A stretch of 64,000 bases of DNA from Massilia violaceinigra (GTDB lineage: Bacteria > Pseudomonadota > Gammaproteobacteria > Burkholderiales > Burkholderiaceae_D), in contig NZ_CP024608.1 of assembly GCF_002752675.1 (NCBI RefSeq), forward strand, positions 7,254,001-7,318,000. Reading direction: 5' to 3'. Of the stretch, positions 32,162-40,973 are shown piece by piece. Every line of letters starts with the position of its first letter. Position 1 is the stretch's first letter. Below the pieces are notes generated by a model. That model had not been told where the DNA came from, did not search any database, and worked only from the letters and a program-made list of their open reading frames with translations. Both the position numbers and the translations under genes were made by a program.

Positions 32162-33634
32162 TTAATCCTGAGTGGAGGGAGTTGGGGATGGCACTTGGTG
32201 CGTAAACAGGGCGCGCGCCTCGGGCACGACGCCGGCCAGCTTGAGCAGCACGGCGTACAGCAGGCAGTACACCAGGCCGATCAGCAGCGCTTCGATAAAG
32301 GGCGCGGCGACCAGGTCGGCATGGTCGAACAGCGCGGCCAGGGCGCCGGCGCCGAGCGCGGCGCCGAGGATGCGCAACAGGGTGCCCCAGCGCTGCAGGC
32401 GGCGCACCGGCACGCCGGTCACGCGCGAGACGCGCCAGAAGCTGAAGGCATTGCCGGCGGCCAGGGTGACGACATTGCCGAGCGCGGCGCCCGGAATACC
32501 GAACAGGGTGGCGCCGATGAAGCCGGCTGCCAGGCTGATGAACAGCATCACGCCATCGGCCATGAGCAGGAAGCGCCCCTGGTTGAGCACCACGGTCAGG
32601 GTGCTGACCTCGACCGCCACGCCCAGCAGCGCGAGCGCATTGATGCGCATGACGTCGGCGGCGATCAGGTACTTGGCGGTGTAGACCACGGTGACGATGT
32701 GGACCGCCAGCACGGCCGAGAGCACCAGGGTCGGCAGCAGCACGAAGGCGGCGGCCAGATTGGCGCGCTGGTTCAGGCGCAGCATGCCGGCCTGGTCCTT
32801 GCTCGATTCGAGCTTGGACAGGCGCGGCGAAATCGCATTGTTGACGCTGTTTCTCACCAGCGCCACCACCGGCATGATCACCGCGCCGATGGAAAAGGCG
32901 GCAAAGGCCGAGGCCGGAAACAGGGCGGCGGCCACCCACTGGTCGGCCTGGCCGCGCAGCAGGAACAGGGCCGAGGCCAGGCCGAACGGCACCGCGTACA
33001 CCCACTGGGTGCGCAGCGCGCCGCGGTCGAGCGGAAACACCTTCCAGCCGTAATTGCGGCCGATGTGCACCAGCAGCAGGGCGACCTTGATGGCGGCGTA
33101 CAGCACCAGGGCGCCGAAGACGACGTCGGCGCGTCCGGACAGGGCCGCGGCGGCCACCATCAGCACGCGCAGCACCGCCAGGCCGACGATGGTGCGGGCC
33201 TGGCCCGGCACGTCGCCGCCGGCATTGGGCAGGTATTCGATCAGGTTGGCGGCCACCCACAGGGTGAGAAAGGCCGGCATGAACCAGGCTGCGCTGTGCA
33301 TGGCGCGCAGGCTGGCCGGCAGCAGCGGATTCCACGGTCCCAGCAAGAGGCCGGCGCAGGCGCCGGAAAACAGCAGCATCAGCAGGGTCTGGTGGACATA
33401 GGCCGCGCGCGCGCTCTGCTCGGTGCGCGGCAAGAAGTAAAACAGGCTGCGCGGCAACGCGAACGGCGCCACCGCCATGGCCGTGGCAATGGCCAGCCAG
33501 GCCAGGCGGTAGTCGGCAAAGGCGGCGGTCGGCAGCAGGCGCACCAGCGCGATCGGCAGCATGAACTGCAGGCCGAAGTCGAGCATGTTGGCGGCGGTCA
33601 GCGAAACCGCGCCGCGCTTGAGGCTGGCGCTCAT
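32162..33634 (-). CDS. Wzx-type polysaccharide flippase
   Basis: A 490-aa polytopic protein with about 12-14 hydrophobic helices and the MOP-superfamily start GAVSLTAANMLDFGLQFMLPIALVRLLPTAAFADYRLAW. Further signs are SFYFLPRTEQS-like and NNAISPRLSKLESSKDQAG loops. It should flip the undecaprenyl-linked repeat unit to the periplasm. It lies directly upstream of wecB copy 2 in a Wzx/Wzy-type operon. The long open frame on the same strand that merges with the next gene is an artefact of GC-rich sequence. Confidence 0.88.
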   Translation of the reverse strand: MSASLKRGAVSLTAANMLDFGLQFMLPIALVRLLPTAAFADYRLAWLAIATAMAVAPFALPRSLFYFLPRTEQSARAAYVHQTLLMLLFSGACAGLLLGPWNPLLPASLRAMHSAAWFMPAFLTLWVAANLIEYLPNAGGDVPGQARTIVGLAVLRVLMVAAAALSGRADVVFGALVLYAAIKVALLLVHIGRNYGWKVFPLDRGALRTQWVYAVPFGLASALFLLRGQADQWVAAALFPASAFAAFSIGAVIMPVVALVRNSVNNAISPRLSKLESSKDQAGMLRLNQRANLAAAFVLLPTLVLSAVLAVHIVTVVYTAKYLIAADVMRINALALLGVAVEVSTLTVVLNQGRFLLMADGVMLFISLAAGFIGATLFGIPGAALGNVVTLAAGNAFSFWRVSRVTGVPVRRLQRWGTLLRILGAALGAGALAALFDHADLVAAPFIEALLIGLVYCLLYAVLLKLAGVVPEARALFTHQVPSPTPSTQD

Positions 33635-33676
33635 GGCGCCACCGCCCCAGGGACCGGCTGACGATGGATCGACAGA

Positions 33677-34273
33677 CTACGCATCGGGATAATCGCAGTG
33701 CTCGACATAGCCTTCGCTGCCCTGGGTCGAGATGACCTTGGCCGGAATGCCGACCGCGACCGAATTTTCGCCCAGGTCGCGCGTGACGACGGCGTTGGCG
33801 CCGATGGCGCAGCCGTTGGCGATATGGATGGCGCCGACCACCACCGCGCCGGGGCCGATGTAAATGTTATCGCCCAGCACCGGCACGCCCTTGCGCTCGC
33901 CCCGGTTGAGCTGGCCGATGGTGATGCCCTGCGAAATATTGCAGTTGCGCCCGATGCGGGCGTCGCGGTTGATGACGATGCCGCCGAAGTGGCCGATGAA
34001 AAAGCCGGGGCCGATCTGCGTATCGTGCGGAATGGAAATTCCGAATTTGTAGGTGTAATGCTTGTGCATGATGCGTGCAAGCACGTAAACCGGCTTCCAC
34101 AGCAGGCCCGCGCGCTGGGTGGCGGCGGCCAGGCGCAGCCACACCATGAAACGGAAACCGGGCACCATGCGGTAGGCGCGCAAGGCCGCGCGCGTGCCGC
34201 TCTGTCCGCCGAGATGGCGATACAGATCGGCGCGCCACAGCATGCGCAAGTGCTGGCGGCCCTGCGCGTTCAT
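33677..34273 (-). CDS. Serine-acetyltransferase-like hexapeptide acyltransferase
   Basis: A 198-aa protein from the ATG at 34273 (ATGA overlap with the upstream glycosyltransferase). Left-handed beta-helix: ISIPHDTQIGPGFFIGHFGGIVINRDARIGRNCNISQGITIG, with the CysE-type His in GHFGG, and GDNIYIGPGAVVVGAIHIANGCAIGANAVV. The N-terminal helical part of true CysE is shortened. In exopolysaccharide operons such proteins O-acetylate the repeat unit; that role is inferred from context. Confidence 0.88.
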   Translation of the reverse strand: MNAQGRQHLRMLWRADLYRHLGGQSGTRAALRAYRMVPGFRFMVWLRLAAATQRAGLLWKPVYVLARIMHKHYTYKFGISIPHDTQIGPGFFIGHFGGIVINRDARIGRNCNISQGITIGQLNRGERKGVPVLGDNIYIGPGAVVVGAIHIANGCAIGANAVVTRDLGENSVAVGIPAKVISTQGSEGYVEHCDYPDA

Positions 34274-35409
34274 GCGAGCAGTGCCGACAGGTAGGGAGCG
34301 GCGACGGTCTCGGGCGCAAGGCGCGCCACCGCATAGTCGCGGCAACGCGCGCTGCAGGCGGCCAGTTCGGCCGGATCGGCCAGCAGGGCGCGCGCGGCGG
34401 CCACGGCGCCATCGATGTCGGCCACCGCCACGCCCAGGCCCAGGCGCTTGATGATACCGTCCGGATCGAAGGTGGCGACCACCGGCACGCCATTGGCCCA
34501 GGCTTGCAGATAGGTATTGGGAAAACCCTCGAAGGACGAGGTATTGACGAAAATGCGCGCGTTGGCGAACAGTTTCCGGGTCGAGCCGAACTTGACCTGG
34601 CCGTGAAAGCGCAGGTTGGGCAGGCTGGCCGCGCCCTGCTCCACCCGTGCGTACAGGTCGAGTTCTTCCGGATGGGCGCCGCCGGCCATTTCGCAGACCA
34701 GATCGGGCACCTTGCGCACGATGTCGACGAACCACTCGGGGCGCTTCATGGAGCGCATGTTGGCCAGCCACAGCAGGTCGGTCGCGCGCGCGGCCGGGGC
34801 CAGGATGGTCTCGGGCACGTCGGAAAACATGCCGGCCACGTCGGCGTGCAAGCCGTAGTTCTTCATCAGGAGTTCAGCCTGCTTGTCGGTTTGCGCCAGG
34901 ATGGCGTCGGCGCGGCGCAGGCCGTAGTGATACAGCATGCGGTCGCGCGAACCGGACAGCAGCAGGGTGTCGGGCGCGCAATCGGAATCGGATGCGATGC
35001 GGAACACCAGGCGCCGCTTGTGGCGCTGGCAAAAGGCGGCGGCGATGCCGACATTGGCGCCGGCGCAGCTGACGTAATACACATCGGCGTCGGCGGCGCG
35101 CATGGCGGCCCAGGTCGAGGTCAGGCGCGGGGCGAAAAAGCGCAGGCCCGGCAGGCCGGCGGTCTTCTTGAAGGTCTTGCGCACTTTCACGCCGCTGACC
35201 TGCTCCAGGGCTTGCTGGCCGAAGTCGCCCACCACCGAGGTGACGTCCAGGCCGCTTTTGGCCAGATAGCGCGACATCAGTGCATGCTGCACTTCTTCGC
35301 CGCCGATATGCACTTTTTTCCCATCCAGGTCGGCGATGACGCCCCAGGCATAGTAGTTGAGCATGCAGATACGCCTGGATTTCTTGCCTGTCGATTCGAT
35401 TACCGTCAT
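34270..35409 (-). CDS. GT4-family glycosyltransferase
   Basis: A 379-aa protein. It opens with KKSRRICMLNYYAWGVIADLDGKKVHIGGEEVQHALMSRYL. The donor-binding half has LLWLANMRSMKRPEWFVDIVRKVP and FVNTSSFEGFPNTYLQAWANGVPVVATFDPDGII, which contains the EGFPN pattern seen in GT4 enzymes. It starts 4 bases after the polymerase stop. Sugar donor unknown. Confidence 0.9.
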   Translation of the reverse strand: MTVIESTGKKSRRICMLNYYAWGVIADLDGKKVHIGGEEVQHALMSRYLAKSGLDVTSVVGDFGQQALEQVSGVKVRKTFKKTAGLPGLRFFAPRLTSTWAAMRAADADVYYVSCAGANVGIAAAFCQRHKRRLVFRIASDSDCAPDTLLLSGSRDRMLYHYGLRRADAILAQTDKQAELLMKNYGLHADVAGMFSDVPETILAPAARATDLLWLANMRSMKRPEWFVDIVRKVPDLVCEMAGGAHPEELDLYARVEQGAASLPNLRFHGQVKFGSTRKLFANARIFVNTSSFEGFPNTYLQAWANGVPVVATFDPDGIIKRLGLGVAVADIDGAVAAARALLADPAELAACSARCRDYAVARLAPETVAAPYLSALLA

Positions 35410-35413
35410 CTTG

Positions 35414-36943
35414 CTACGTTACCTTTCGGATATTGCCGTACTCGTCTGTGGGGAAGACGGGCGCCTTGAATTTGTTCGGGTCCCTGCCCTTTTTCTTTTG
35501 CCGGAACACGCCGCCGCAACCCATCAGGATGCCGAGCGCGATCCAGAAATAGGACTGGGCGAAGGTGGGCGTGAAATGGTCGTCGGTGACGCCCTGGATG
35601 AACCAGAGCGGCACCAGCACGGCGCCGCCCGCGAACAGGCCCTGCAGGGCCGGCACGGCGTGTTCCTTGGACAGGCGCATGAATTCGCGCCGCACGAACA
35701 GCAGGAAAGCGAGCATGAAACCGAAACCCACCAGGCCCATGTCCATCAGTCCGCCCAGCCAGGCGCTGTGGGTCTGAGCCACCGGCAGCATCTTGTTCAG
35801 GCGCACGGGCGGGCTCCAGAGAATGGAAAATACGCCGTGCGGCAGGATCGGCTCGGCCAGCACGTAAGGCAGCAGCGGCAGCCAGATGCCGTCCACGCGG
35901 CCGGCGGTGACGGCGCCGCGGTCGCCTCCCTCCACCCCGGTCAGGGCGCGTTCCAGGATCGGCTCCAGCACGAAGGGGCCGATGCAGGCGGCCACCAGCA
36001 CGCCGGTGATGACGGTCTTGACGCTGATGCGCTTCCAGAAGTAAATCAGGTTGATCAGGATGAAGCCGACAAAGCCGCCGCGCGAAAAGGTCATCAGCAC
36101 GCACACGGCGAACAGGATGGCCGAGACGAAAAAGATGCGCCGGATATGGCTCGGAATTTCTTCGCGGATCGAAAACAGGGTCAGTGCGTACAGCATGTTC
36201 AGCACCAGGCTGAGCTCGTTAGCGTGCATGTTCAGCTTGCCGAGGAAGGTGCGCGCCAGGGGCGAGGCCAGCTGGCGCAGCGACATGCCGCTGGTCACCA
36301 GCAGCCAGGACATGAGGGCGCACAGCACCCAGCCCGAGGCCAGCATCAGGTACATGAATTTTTCCGGATGCTTACTGTGGCGCACCGACAAGCCGACCAT
36401 CAGGGAGAGCATGACCAGAAATTGCGGCTTGATGAAGACGTCGCGGATGTAGCTGGTGGCCGTGTTGAACTGAATCAGGCGCTCGGCCTGGAAACGCGGC
36501 GGAATCAGGTCGACATTGTTCATGCCGACCAGGCAGGCGACCAGGATCGGCAGGATGTACCAGCCGAGCAGGCGTCCGGGTGCGATCGGGTCTTTCCAGC
36601 GGCGCAGGCCGGCATGGACGACGTACGAGACGATGGTGGCGATCAGGATCAGGTTCAGCGGGTTCAGGCCGCGGATGCCGAACATTTCGCGCGGGAAGAA
36701 ACTGAGCGGCGAAAGCGGCATGATGACCACGGCAAACGCCACCCCGACCCGGAAGTCGAGCATGACCCACAGGCCGACGCTGGCCAGGATCACGGCGATC
36801 GGCACCAGCGCGCCCAGGGTCGGCACGGCGGCGCCGAACAGGGCGGCGAGCATCATCAGCGCGATCACGCCGGCGATCGCGGTCAGCTTGCCGCTGCCGC
36901 CCGGCTTGTAGCGGCGCGACTGGGGAACCGGGTGATCGATCAT
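35414..36943 (-). CDS. O-antigen ligase / polysaccharide polymerase (Wzy-like)
   Basis: A 509-aa protein with about 11-12 membrane helices and a large periplasmic loop (~residues 320-410, around SILWSPPVRLNKMLPVAQTHSAWLGGLMDMGLVGFGFML). This is the Wzy_C/O-antigen ligase pattern; the loop His/Arg residues are typical. In this operon it most likely polymerises the flipped repeat units. An alternative is a ligase attaching glycans to protein, as proposed for some exosortase-associated relatives. 32 bases downstream of the exosortase gene. Confidence 0.85.
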   Translation of the reverse strand: MIDHPVPQSRRYKPGGSGKLTAIAGVIALMMLAALFGAAVPTLGALVPIAVILASVGLWVMLDFRVGVAFAVVIMPLSPLSFFPREMFGIRGLNPLNLILIATIVSYVVHAGLRRWKDPIAPGRLLGWYILPILVACLVGMNNVDLIPPRFQAERLIQFNTATSYIRDVFIKPQFLVMLSLMVGLSVRHSKHPEKFMYLMLASGWVLCALMSWLLVTSGMSLRQLASPLARTFLGKLNMHANELSLVLNMLYALTLFSIREEIPSHIRRIFFVSAILFAVCVLMTFSRGGFVGFILINLIYFWKRISVKTVITGVLVAACIGPFVLEPILERALTGVEGGDRGAVTAGRVDGIWLPLLPYVLAEPILPHGVFSILWSPPVRLNKMLPVAQTHSAWLGGLMDMGLVGFGFMLAFLLFVRREFMRLSKEHAVPALQGLFAGGAVLVPLWFIQGVTDDHFTPTFAQSYFWIALGILMGCGGVFRQKKKGRDPNKFKAPVFPTDEYGNIRKVT

Positions 36944-36974
36944 GCCGTCCCCGTGTTAAACAATCCGCACCACA

Positions 36975-38582
36975 TCACGCAGGCGCGCCGATCAGCTTGG
37001 CGCGCACCGGTGGTGCAAGGTGCTTCATCAGGTCGTTCACAAACGCATCCTGGGCGGCGAAGGCAGCCTTGTCGTCGGGCTCGATCGACGAGACGCGGAA
37101 CAGGTAGCCGTCCGGAATGAAGTCCGACAGGGCATACTTGAGCTGCACCACCTGGCGGTCGAGGTAGCTGCGCACCACGCTGCTGCCCATGGTGAACCAG
37201 TAGGTGACCGGCTCGATGCGCGGGCCATTGCTGGCCACCATGCGCGTGACCGGTACCGGCAAGCCGTCGAACACCAGGTTTTCATTATGCAGGTCGCGGA
37301 TCTGGAAACCCTGGGCCGAGTAGCACACTTCCTGGCGGTGGGCGCGCATCGACTGGGTCTGGTTGGATCCGTAGGCGATGGTCAGCATCACGCGCTGGCC
37401 GCGGCTGTTGATGTAGGTGCGCGACAGGGTCTGGCTGTAGATGGTCGCCACTTTTTCCTGCTGCACGGACGACGGCACCATGGCCACCGCATCGGGATCG
37501 ATCTTCCAGTCGCCGAATGCCCCCGGCACGCTGGTTTCCAGGCTGATCGCCGGCATGCTTTCAGAGAGCATTTTCTGCGGCTTGATGGCCACCGTGGCCA
37601 GCAGGGCGCCGCCCATCAGCAGCGCGGCCAGCGCGGCCATGCGCAGCGTTCCGTAGTCGGCCGTCAGGGCCGGCGGGCCGCCCGCGCCGGCGAACAGCGG
37701 CAGCGCTTCCTTGTCGGAGGCGCCGAAGCGCAGCAGCGAATCGGTGGCGATAATGAGGAGCAGCGCCGAGACGAACAGCACCATGCCGGCGAAACCGTGC
37801 AGGAAGCCCTGCCCGGCCGCGTCGCCCAGGTGGTAAGTGATCAGGGTGAGCACCATGACCCGGATCACGTTGGAAAGGAAGGAGATCGGCACGATCAGGA
37901 TGGCCAGGGTGATGTTGCGGAACAGCGAATTGTGGCGCACGATGTTCAGGTACAGCAGGCCCAGCGCTTCCAGCGTGAACAGGGTATGCAGGCCGGCGCA
38001 GGCATCGGCCACGAGCAGCTTGTACTGGCCGATCTGGAGAATGACGCCGCTGCGCGAGATCGGATAGCCGACCCAGTACAGCACGTTGCCGACGACCCAG
38101 GAGACGGCGGTTTTCATCGGCATGGTCAGCATGTCGACCAGGGAACCCGGCAGCGGCAGCATGAACAGCATGAAGAAGAACGGGAACCACTGGGCGCGCA
38201 GCGCGCGCGTGCCGCGCATGAGCAGGATCAGGGCCATCAGGGTGCCGAGGAAGGAGCCGATCTCGAAGATGGCGATGCCTTGCGAACGGCCGATGAAGTA
38301 CACGAACACGGACAGCACCAGCAGCGGCCAGCCCAGCCAGCTGCCGCGCTGGCCTTCGCTGGCGGCCAGCATCTGGCCCCAGTTGCGGTACAGCAGCCAC
38401 AGCGAAATGCCGAGGATGATGGGGCCGTGGGCCTGCTCTTCGGTCGACCACAGGCCGGTGAGGATATCGTAGAAGCTCGGCACATACATCAGCAGCAGGC
38501 CGAGTGCGATCGGCGCCCAGGACGGCAGCGGCCCGTTGCCGGACAGTCCGGCCGGCAGGGTCGATTTGGCCTGCGCGCTCAT
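36975..38582 (-). CDS. xrtB: Exosortase B fused to an EpsI domain
   Basis: A 535-aa protein. Residues ~20-290 form an eight-helix exosortase core with the catalytic Cys195 in VADACAGLHTLFTLEALG, Arg241 in LSNVIRVMVL and His262 in FLHGFAGMVLF. Residues ~345-535 match the EpsI family (TSVPGAFGDWKID, VMLTIAYGSNQTQSMRAHRQEVCYSAQGFQI, WFTMGSSVVRSYLDRQ). Exosortases cleave PEP-CTERM tails and may transfer the protein to an acceptor; EpsI is needed for exopolysaccharide in related loci. It overlaps epsG by 4 bases. The B-type call rests on its EpsD-EpsG neighbourhood. Confidence 0.9.
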   Translation of the reverse strand: MSAQAKSTLPAGLSGNGPLPSWAPIALGLLLMYVPSFYDILTGLWSTEEQAHGPIILGISLWLLYRNWGQMLAASEGQRGSWLGWPLLVLSVFVYFIGRSQGIAIFEIGSFLGTLMALILLMRGTRALRAQWFPFFFMLFMLPLPGSLVDMLTMPMKTAVSWVVGNVLYWVGYPISRSGVILQIGQYKLLVADACAGLHTLFTLEALGLLYLNIVRHNSLFRNITLAILIVPISFLSNVIRVMVLTLITYHLGDAAGQGFLHGFAGMVLFVSALLLIIATDSLLRFGASDKEALPLFAGAGGPPALTADYGTLRMAALAALLMGGALLATVAIKPQKMLSESMPAISLETSVPGAFGDWKIDPDAVAMVPSSVQQEKVATIYSQTLSRTYINSRGQRVMLTIAYGSNQTQSMRAHRQEVCYSAQGFQIRDLHNENLVFDGLPVPVTRMVASNGPRIEPVTYWFTMGSSVVRSYLDRQVVQLKYALSDFIPDGYLFRVSSIEPDDKAAFAAQDAFVNDLMKHLAPPVRAKLIGAPA

Positions 38583-39457
38583 TTGAAGTCCACCAGGACC
38601 GAGCCGACCACCACGGCGCCGTTCTGGGCGACCTGTTCGGCCAGGGCGTTGACATCGCCCATATGGGTTTTATTCTTGCGCGCGACGATCAGCACGCCGC
38701 CGGTGCGGGCGGCCAGCACCAGGGCGTCGAGCCCGGTCTGGCTGGCGGCCACGTCGTACAGGGTGACGTCGTATTTCGATTCGAGCTGGGCGTTCAGGCC
38801 GGCGAAATTGCTGCGGCTGAGCAGTTCCTGGGGATTCGGCGGCAAGGTGCCGGCGCCCAGCACCGACAGGTCGACGAAGGAGCCGACATGGGCCACCACG
38901 TCGAGGTCGGCGCGGCCGGCCAGCACGTCGGACAAGCCCTGGCGGCCGGGAATATTGAAGATGGCGTGCTGGGCAGGTTTGCGCAAGTTGGCGTCGACCA
39001 GCAGGGTGTGTTCGCCCAGCTGGGAAAACACCACCGCCAGGTTGGCCGCGAACAGGCTGGCGCCATCGCCGCGGTCGATGCCGACCACGGTGAGCGACTT
39101 GCGCCCGCGCGCGAACCAGCGCAGCATCAGCTGGCTGCGCACGGCGCGCAGGGTTTCAACCTGCGGGCTGAACGGGTCGTAGGCCGCCACCAGGTGCGGC
39201 GAATAGCTGCCCTCGCCCGGCTGCAGGTAGGGATAGTCGAACTGGCGCGCCAGCACTTGCTGGATGTCGGCTTCGTTGATCAGGCCCAGGCGCTGGGCGG
39301 CCTCGCCGAAGCGGATCCCCAGTTCCTTCTGCATGCGCAGCACGCGCTCGGCGTTCTCGGGGGTGATCTTGCCCGACTCCAGCAGCAAGCCGCCGATGCT
39401 CGAATCGGCGCGTTTCAGTTTCTCGGAGGCGGCGAGGGAAAGCTCGGTCTGCGTCAT
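38579..39457 (-). CDS. epsG: EpsG-like chain-length-determinant ATPase/tyrosine-kinase homologue (degenerate)
   Basis: A 292-aa protein. The N-terminal ~90 residues (SSIGGLLLESGKITPENAERVLRMQKELGIRFGEAAQRLGLI) form a GspE-N-like helical module typical of EpsG. The kinase-like half has SLTVVGIDRGDGASLFAANLAVVFSQLGEHTLLVDANLRKPAQH, with Walker A' intact at ~151-161. The Walker A loop (GIDRGDGAS, 126-134) lacks the usual Gly-Lys-Thr/Ser, and no C-terminal Tyr cluster is present (the protein ends VVVGSVLVDFK). It is therefore probably a structural or regulatory partner of EpsF rather than an active BY-kinase. It follows epsF by 33 bases. Confidence 0.88.
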   Translation of the reverse strand: MTQTELSLAASEKLKRADSSIGGLLLESGKITPENAERVLRMQKELGIRFGEAAQRLGLINEADIQQVLARQFDYPYLQPGEGSYSPHLVAAYDPFSPQVETLRAVRSQLMLRWFARGRKSLTVVGIDRGDGASLFAANLAVVFSQLGEHTLLVDANLRKPAQHAIFNIPGRQGLSDVLAGRADLDVVAHVGSFVDLSVLGAGTLPPNPQELLSRSNFAGLNAQLESKYDVTLYDVAASQTGLDALVLAARTGGVLIVARKNKTHMGDVNALAEQVAQNGAVVVGSVLVDFK

Positions 39458-39490
39458 GGTGTTTCCTATTGTTGGTTCAGGCGCGGGCTG

Positions 39491-40900
39491 CTAGCCCAGG
39501 CGCAGGCGGCGCGGCAGCAGCGAATTGATCGCGCTGTAGCGGCGGCGCTTCGGCGCGGTCCAGTCGATCACGCCGAGCACCGGCATCTGCAGCACTTCGG
39601 CCATATCGGTTTCGGAACGCACGCGGCGGTCGATCATTTCGGTCAGCAGGGCGAAGCCCAGGCCCAGCATGACGCCGAGGAAGGCCGACAGCATGGTGTT
39701 GAGCATCACGCGCGGACCGTTGGCGCCCAGCGGCGCGGTGGCCGGATTGAGCACGGCGATGTCGGACTGCTCGGAGGCGCCCTCGATGCGGGTCTGCGAG
39801 AAACGCTGCGAGGTGGCGTCGAATGCGCGCTGGGCGCTCTCGACATCCTTGACCAGCACGCCCAGCTCGTCGCGGCTGCGGTTCAGTTCCAGTACCTTGG
39901 CCTTCTGGGCCGCCAGCGCCGCGCGCACCGATGCTTCGCGCTGCTGCAGGATGGCGGCGTTGCTGCCGACATTGTTGGAAGCGGCGCGCAGCTGGGTCGA
40001 CAGGTTGGCGTTGATCTTGTCGACTTCGGCCTTGACGCTCAGGTACTGGGGATGGTTCTGGCCCAGGCGCTGGCCCACTTCGGCCAGGCGCGATTCGGCG
40101 CCGGCCAGCTGCACCTTGAGGTTCTGCACCAGCGGATTGGCGGCCACGTCGGGCGAATCGGCGCCGCGCGCACCCTGCGCCATGCCCTGGCGCGAATTGG
40201 CTTCCATGGCCTGGCCCTGGGCCGAGACCAGCTGGGCCGACAGGTCGTTGAGGCGGTTCGATTCGACGTCGAGACGGTTGTCGACGCTGACGATGCCATT
40301 GTCCTGCTGGTACTTGGACAGGCGGCTCTGGGCCGCTTCCACGTTACCGCGCAGCATTTTGGTCTGCTCGTTGAAGTAGGCCGCGGCCTTTTTCATCGGC
40401 TCGACCTTCAGTTCGATGCTCAGCTTCTGGTATTCCTCGGCGAACGCATTCGCCACGGCCGCCACGAATTGCGGATCGGCGCCCTTGAAATTGATTTCCA
40501 CCACGCTGCTTTCGCGCGAGGGCACCACGTCGAGCTTGTGCAGCAAGAGGCCGGCGAGCCAGTCGCGCACGGTCCCGTTGCCGCCGGTGGCTTTCTTGAA
40601 CTGATCGACCACGGTCGGGTTTTCGGCCATCTTGAGCTGGTCGACCACCCGTCCGGCAACGTTCTTGCTGCTGATGATATCGATCTGGGTTGCCATATAA
40701 CCCGGCAACAATTGGCTCGGCATCGCCATCCCGGTCAGCGGATCCACACCCTTGTAGTTGAGCAGCACGGACGCCGTGGCCTGGTAAGTCTTGGGCATCG
40801 ACAGGCTGACCATCAGGGTCAGGGTGACGGTGACCAGCAAGGTCGCGAGGATGATGTACTTGCGCGCATACAAAATCAGCAGGAACTGGGATAAATTCAT
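39491..40900 (-). CDS. epsF: Chain-length determinant protein EpsF (Wzz/PCP-2 type)
   Basis: A 469-aa inner-membrane protein. An N-terminal TM helix (YIILATLLVTVTLTLMVSLSM, ~14-34) is followed by a long periplasmic coiled-coil region (~170-375: EEYQKLSIELKVEPMKKAAAYFNEQTKMLRGNVEAAQSRL and NINAKVEL-type helices) and a C-terminal TM helix after the Pro-rich NPATAPLGANGPRVMLNTML (~395-425). It controls polymer length and bridges polymerase and exporter. It is 33 bases upstream of epsG, its expected partner. Confidence 0.92.
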   Translation of the reverse strand: MNLSQFLLILYARKYIILATLLVTVTLTLMVSLSMPKTYQATASVLLNYKGVDPLTGMAMPSQLLPGYMATQIDIISSKNVAGRVVDQLKMAENPTVVDQFKKATGGNGTVRDWLAGLLLHKLDVVPSRESSVVEINFKGADPQFVAAVANAFAEEYQKLSIELKVEPMKKAAAYFNEQTKMLRGNVEAAQSRLSKYQQDNGIVSVDNRLDVESNRLNDLSAQLVSAQGQAMEANSRQGMAQGARGADSPDVAANPLVQNLKVQLAGAESRLAEVGQRLGQNHPQYLSVKAEVDKINANLSTQLRAASNNVGSNAAILQQREASVRAALAAQKAKVLELNRSRDELGVLVKDVESAQRAFDATSQRFSQTRIEGASEQSDIAVLNPATAPLGANGPRVMLNTMLSAFLGVMLGLGFALLTEMIDRRVRSETDMAEVLQMPVLGVIDWTAPKRRRYSAINSLLPRRLRLG

Positions 40901-40973
40901 TTAGTAACTCTCGATATGGTGCGGCGGCCGAGGCCGCGGGCCGAGGCCGCAGGCCAGGGCCCCGGCCAAAAAA

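Noticed and set aside
28524..33335. Very long minus-strand frame joining the flippase and wecB copy 2 regions
   Set aside because: It mixes a true gene with an out-of-frame reading of its neighbour; both real genes have their own starts and complete family motifs.
37020..40894. Two long plus-strand open frames (720 and 796 codons)
   Set aside because: Antisense to the exosortase, EpsG and EpsF genes; their sequences are His/Gln-rich mirror frames.
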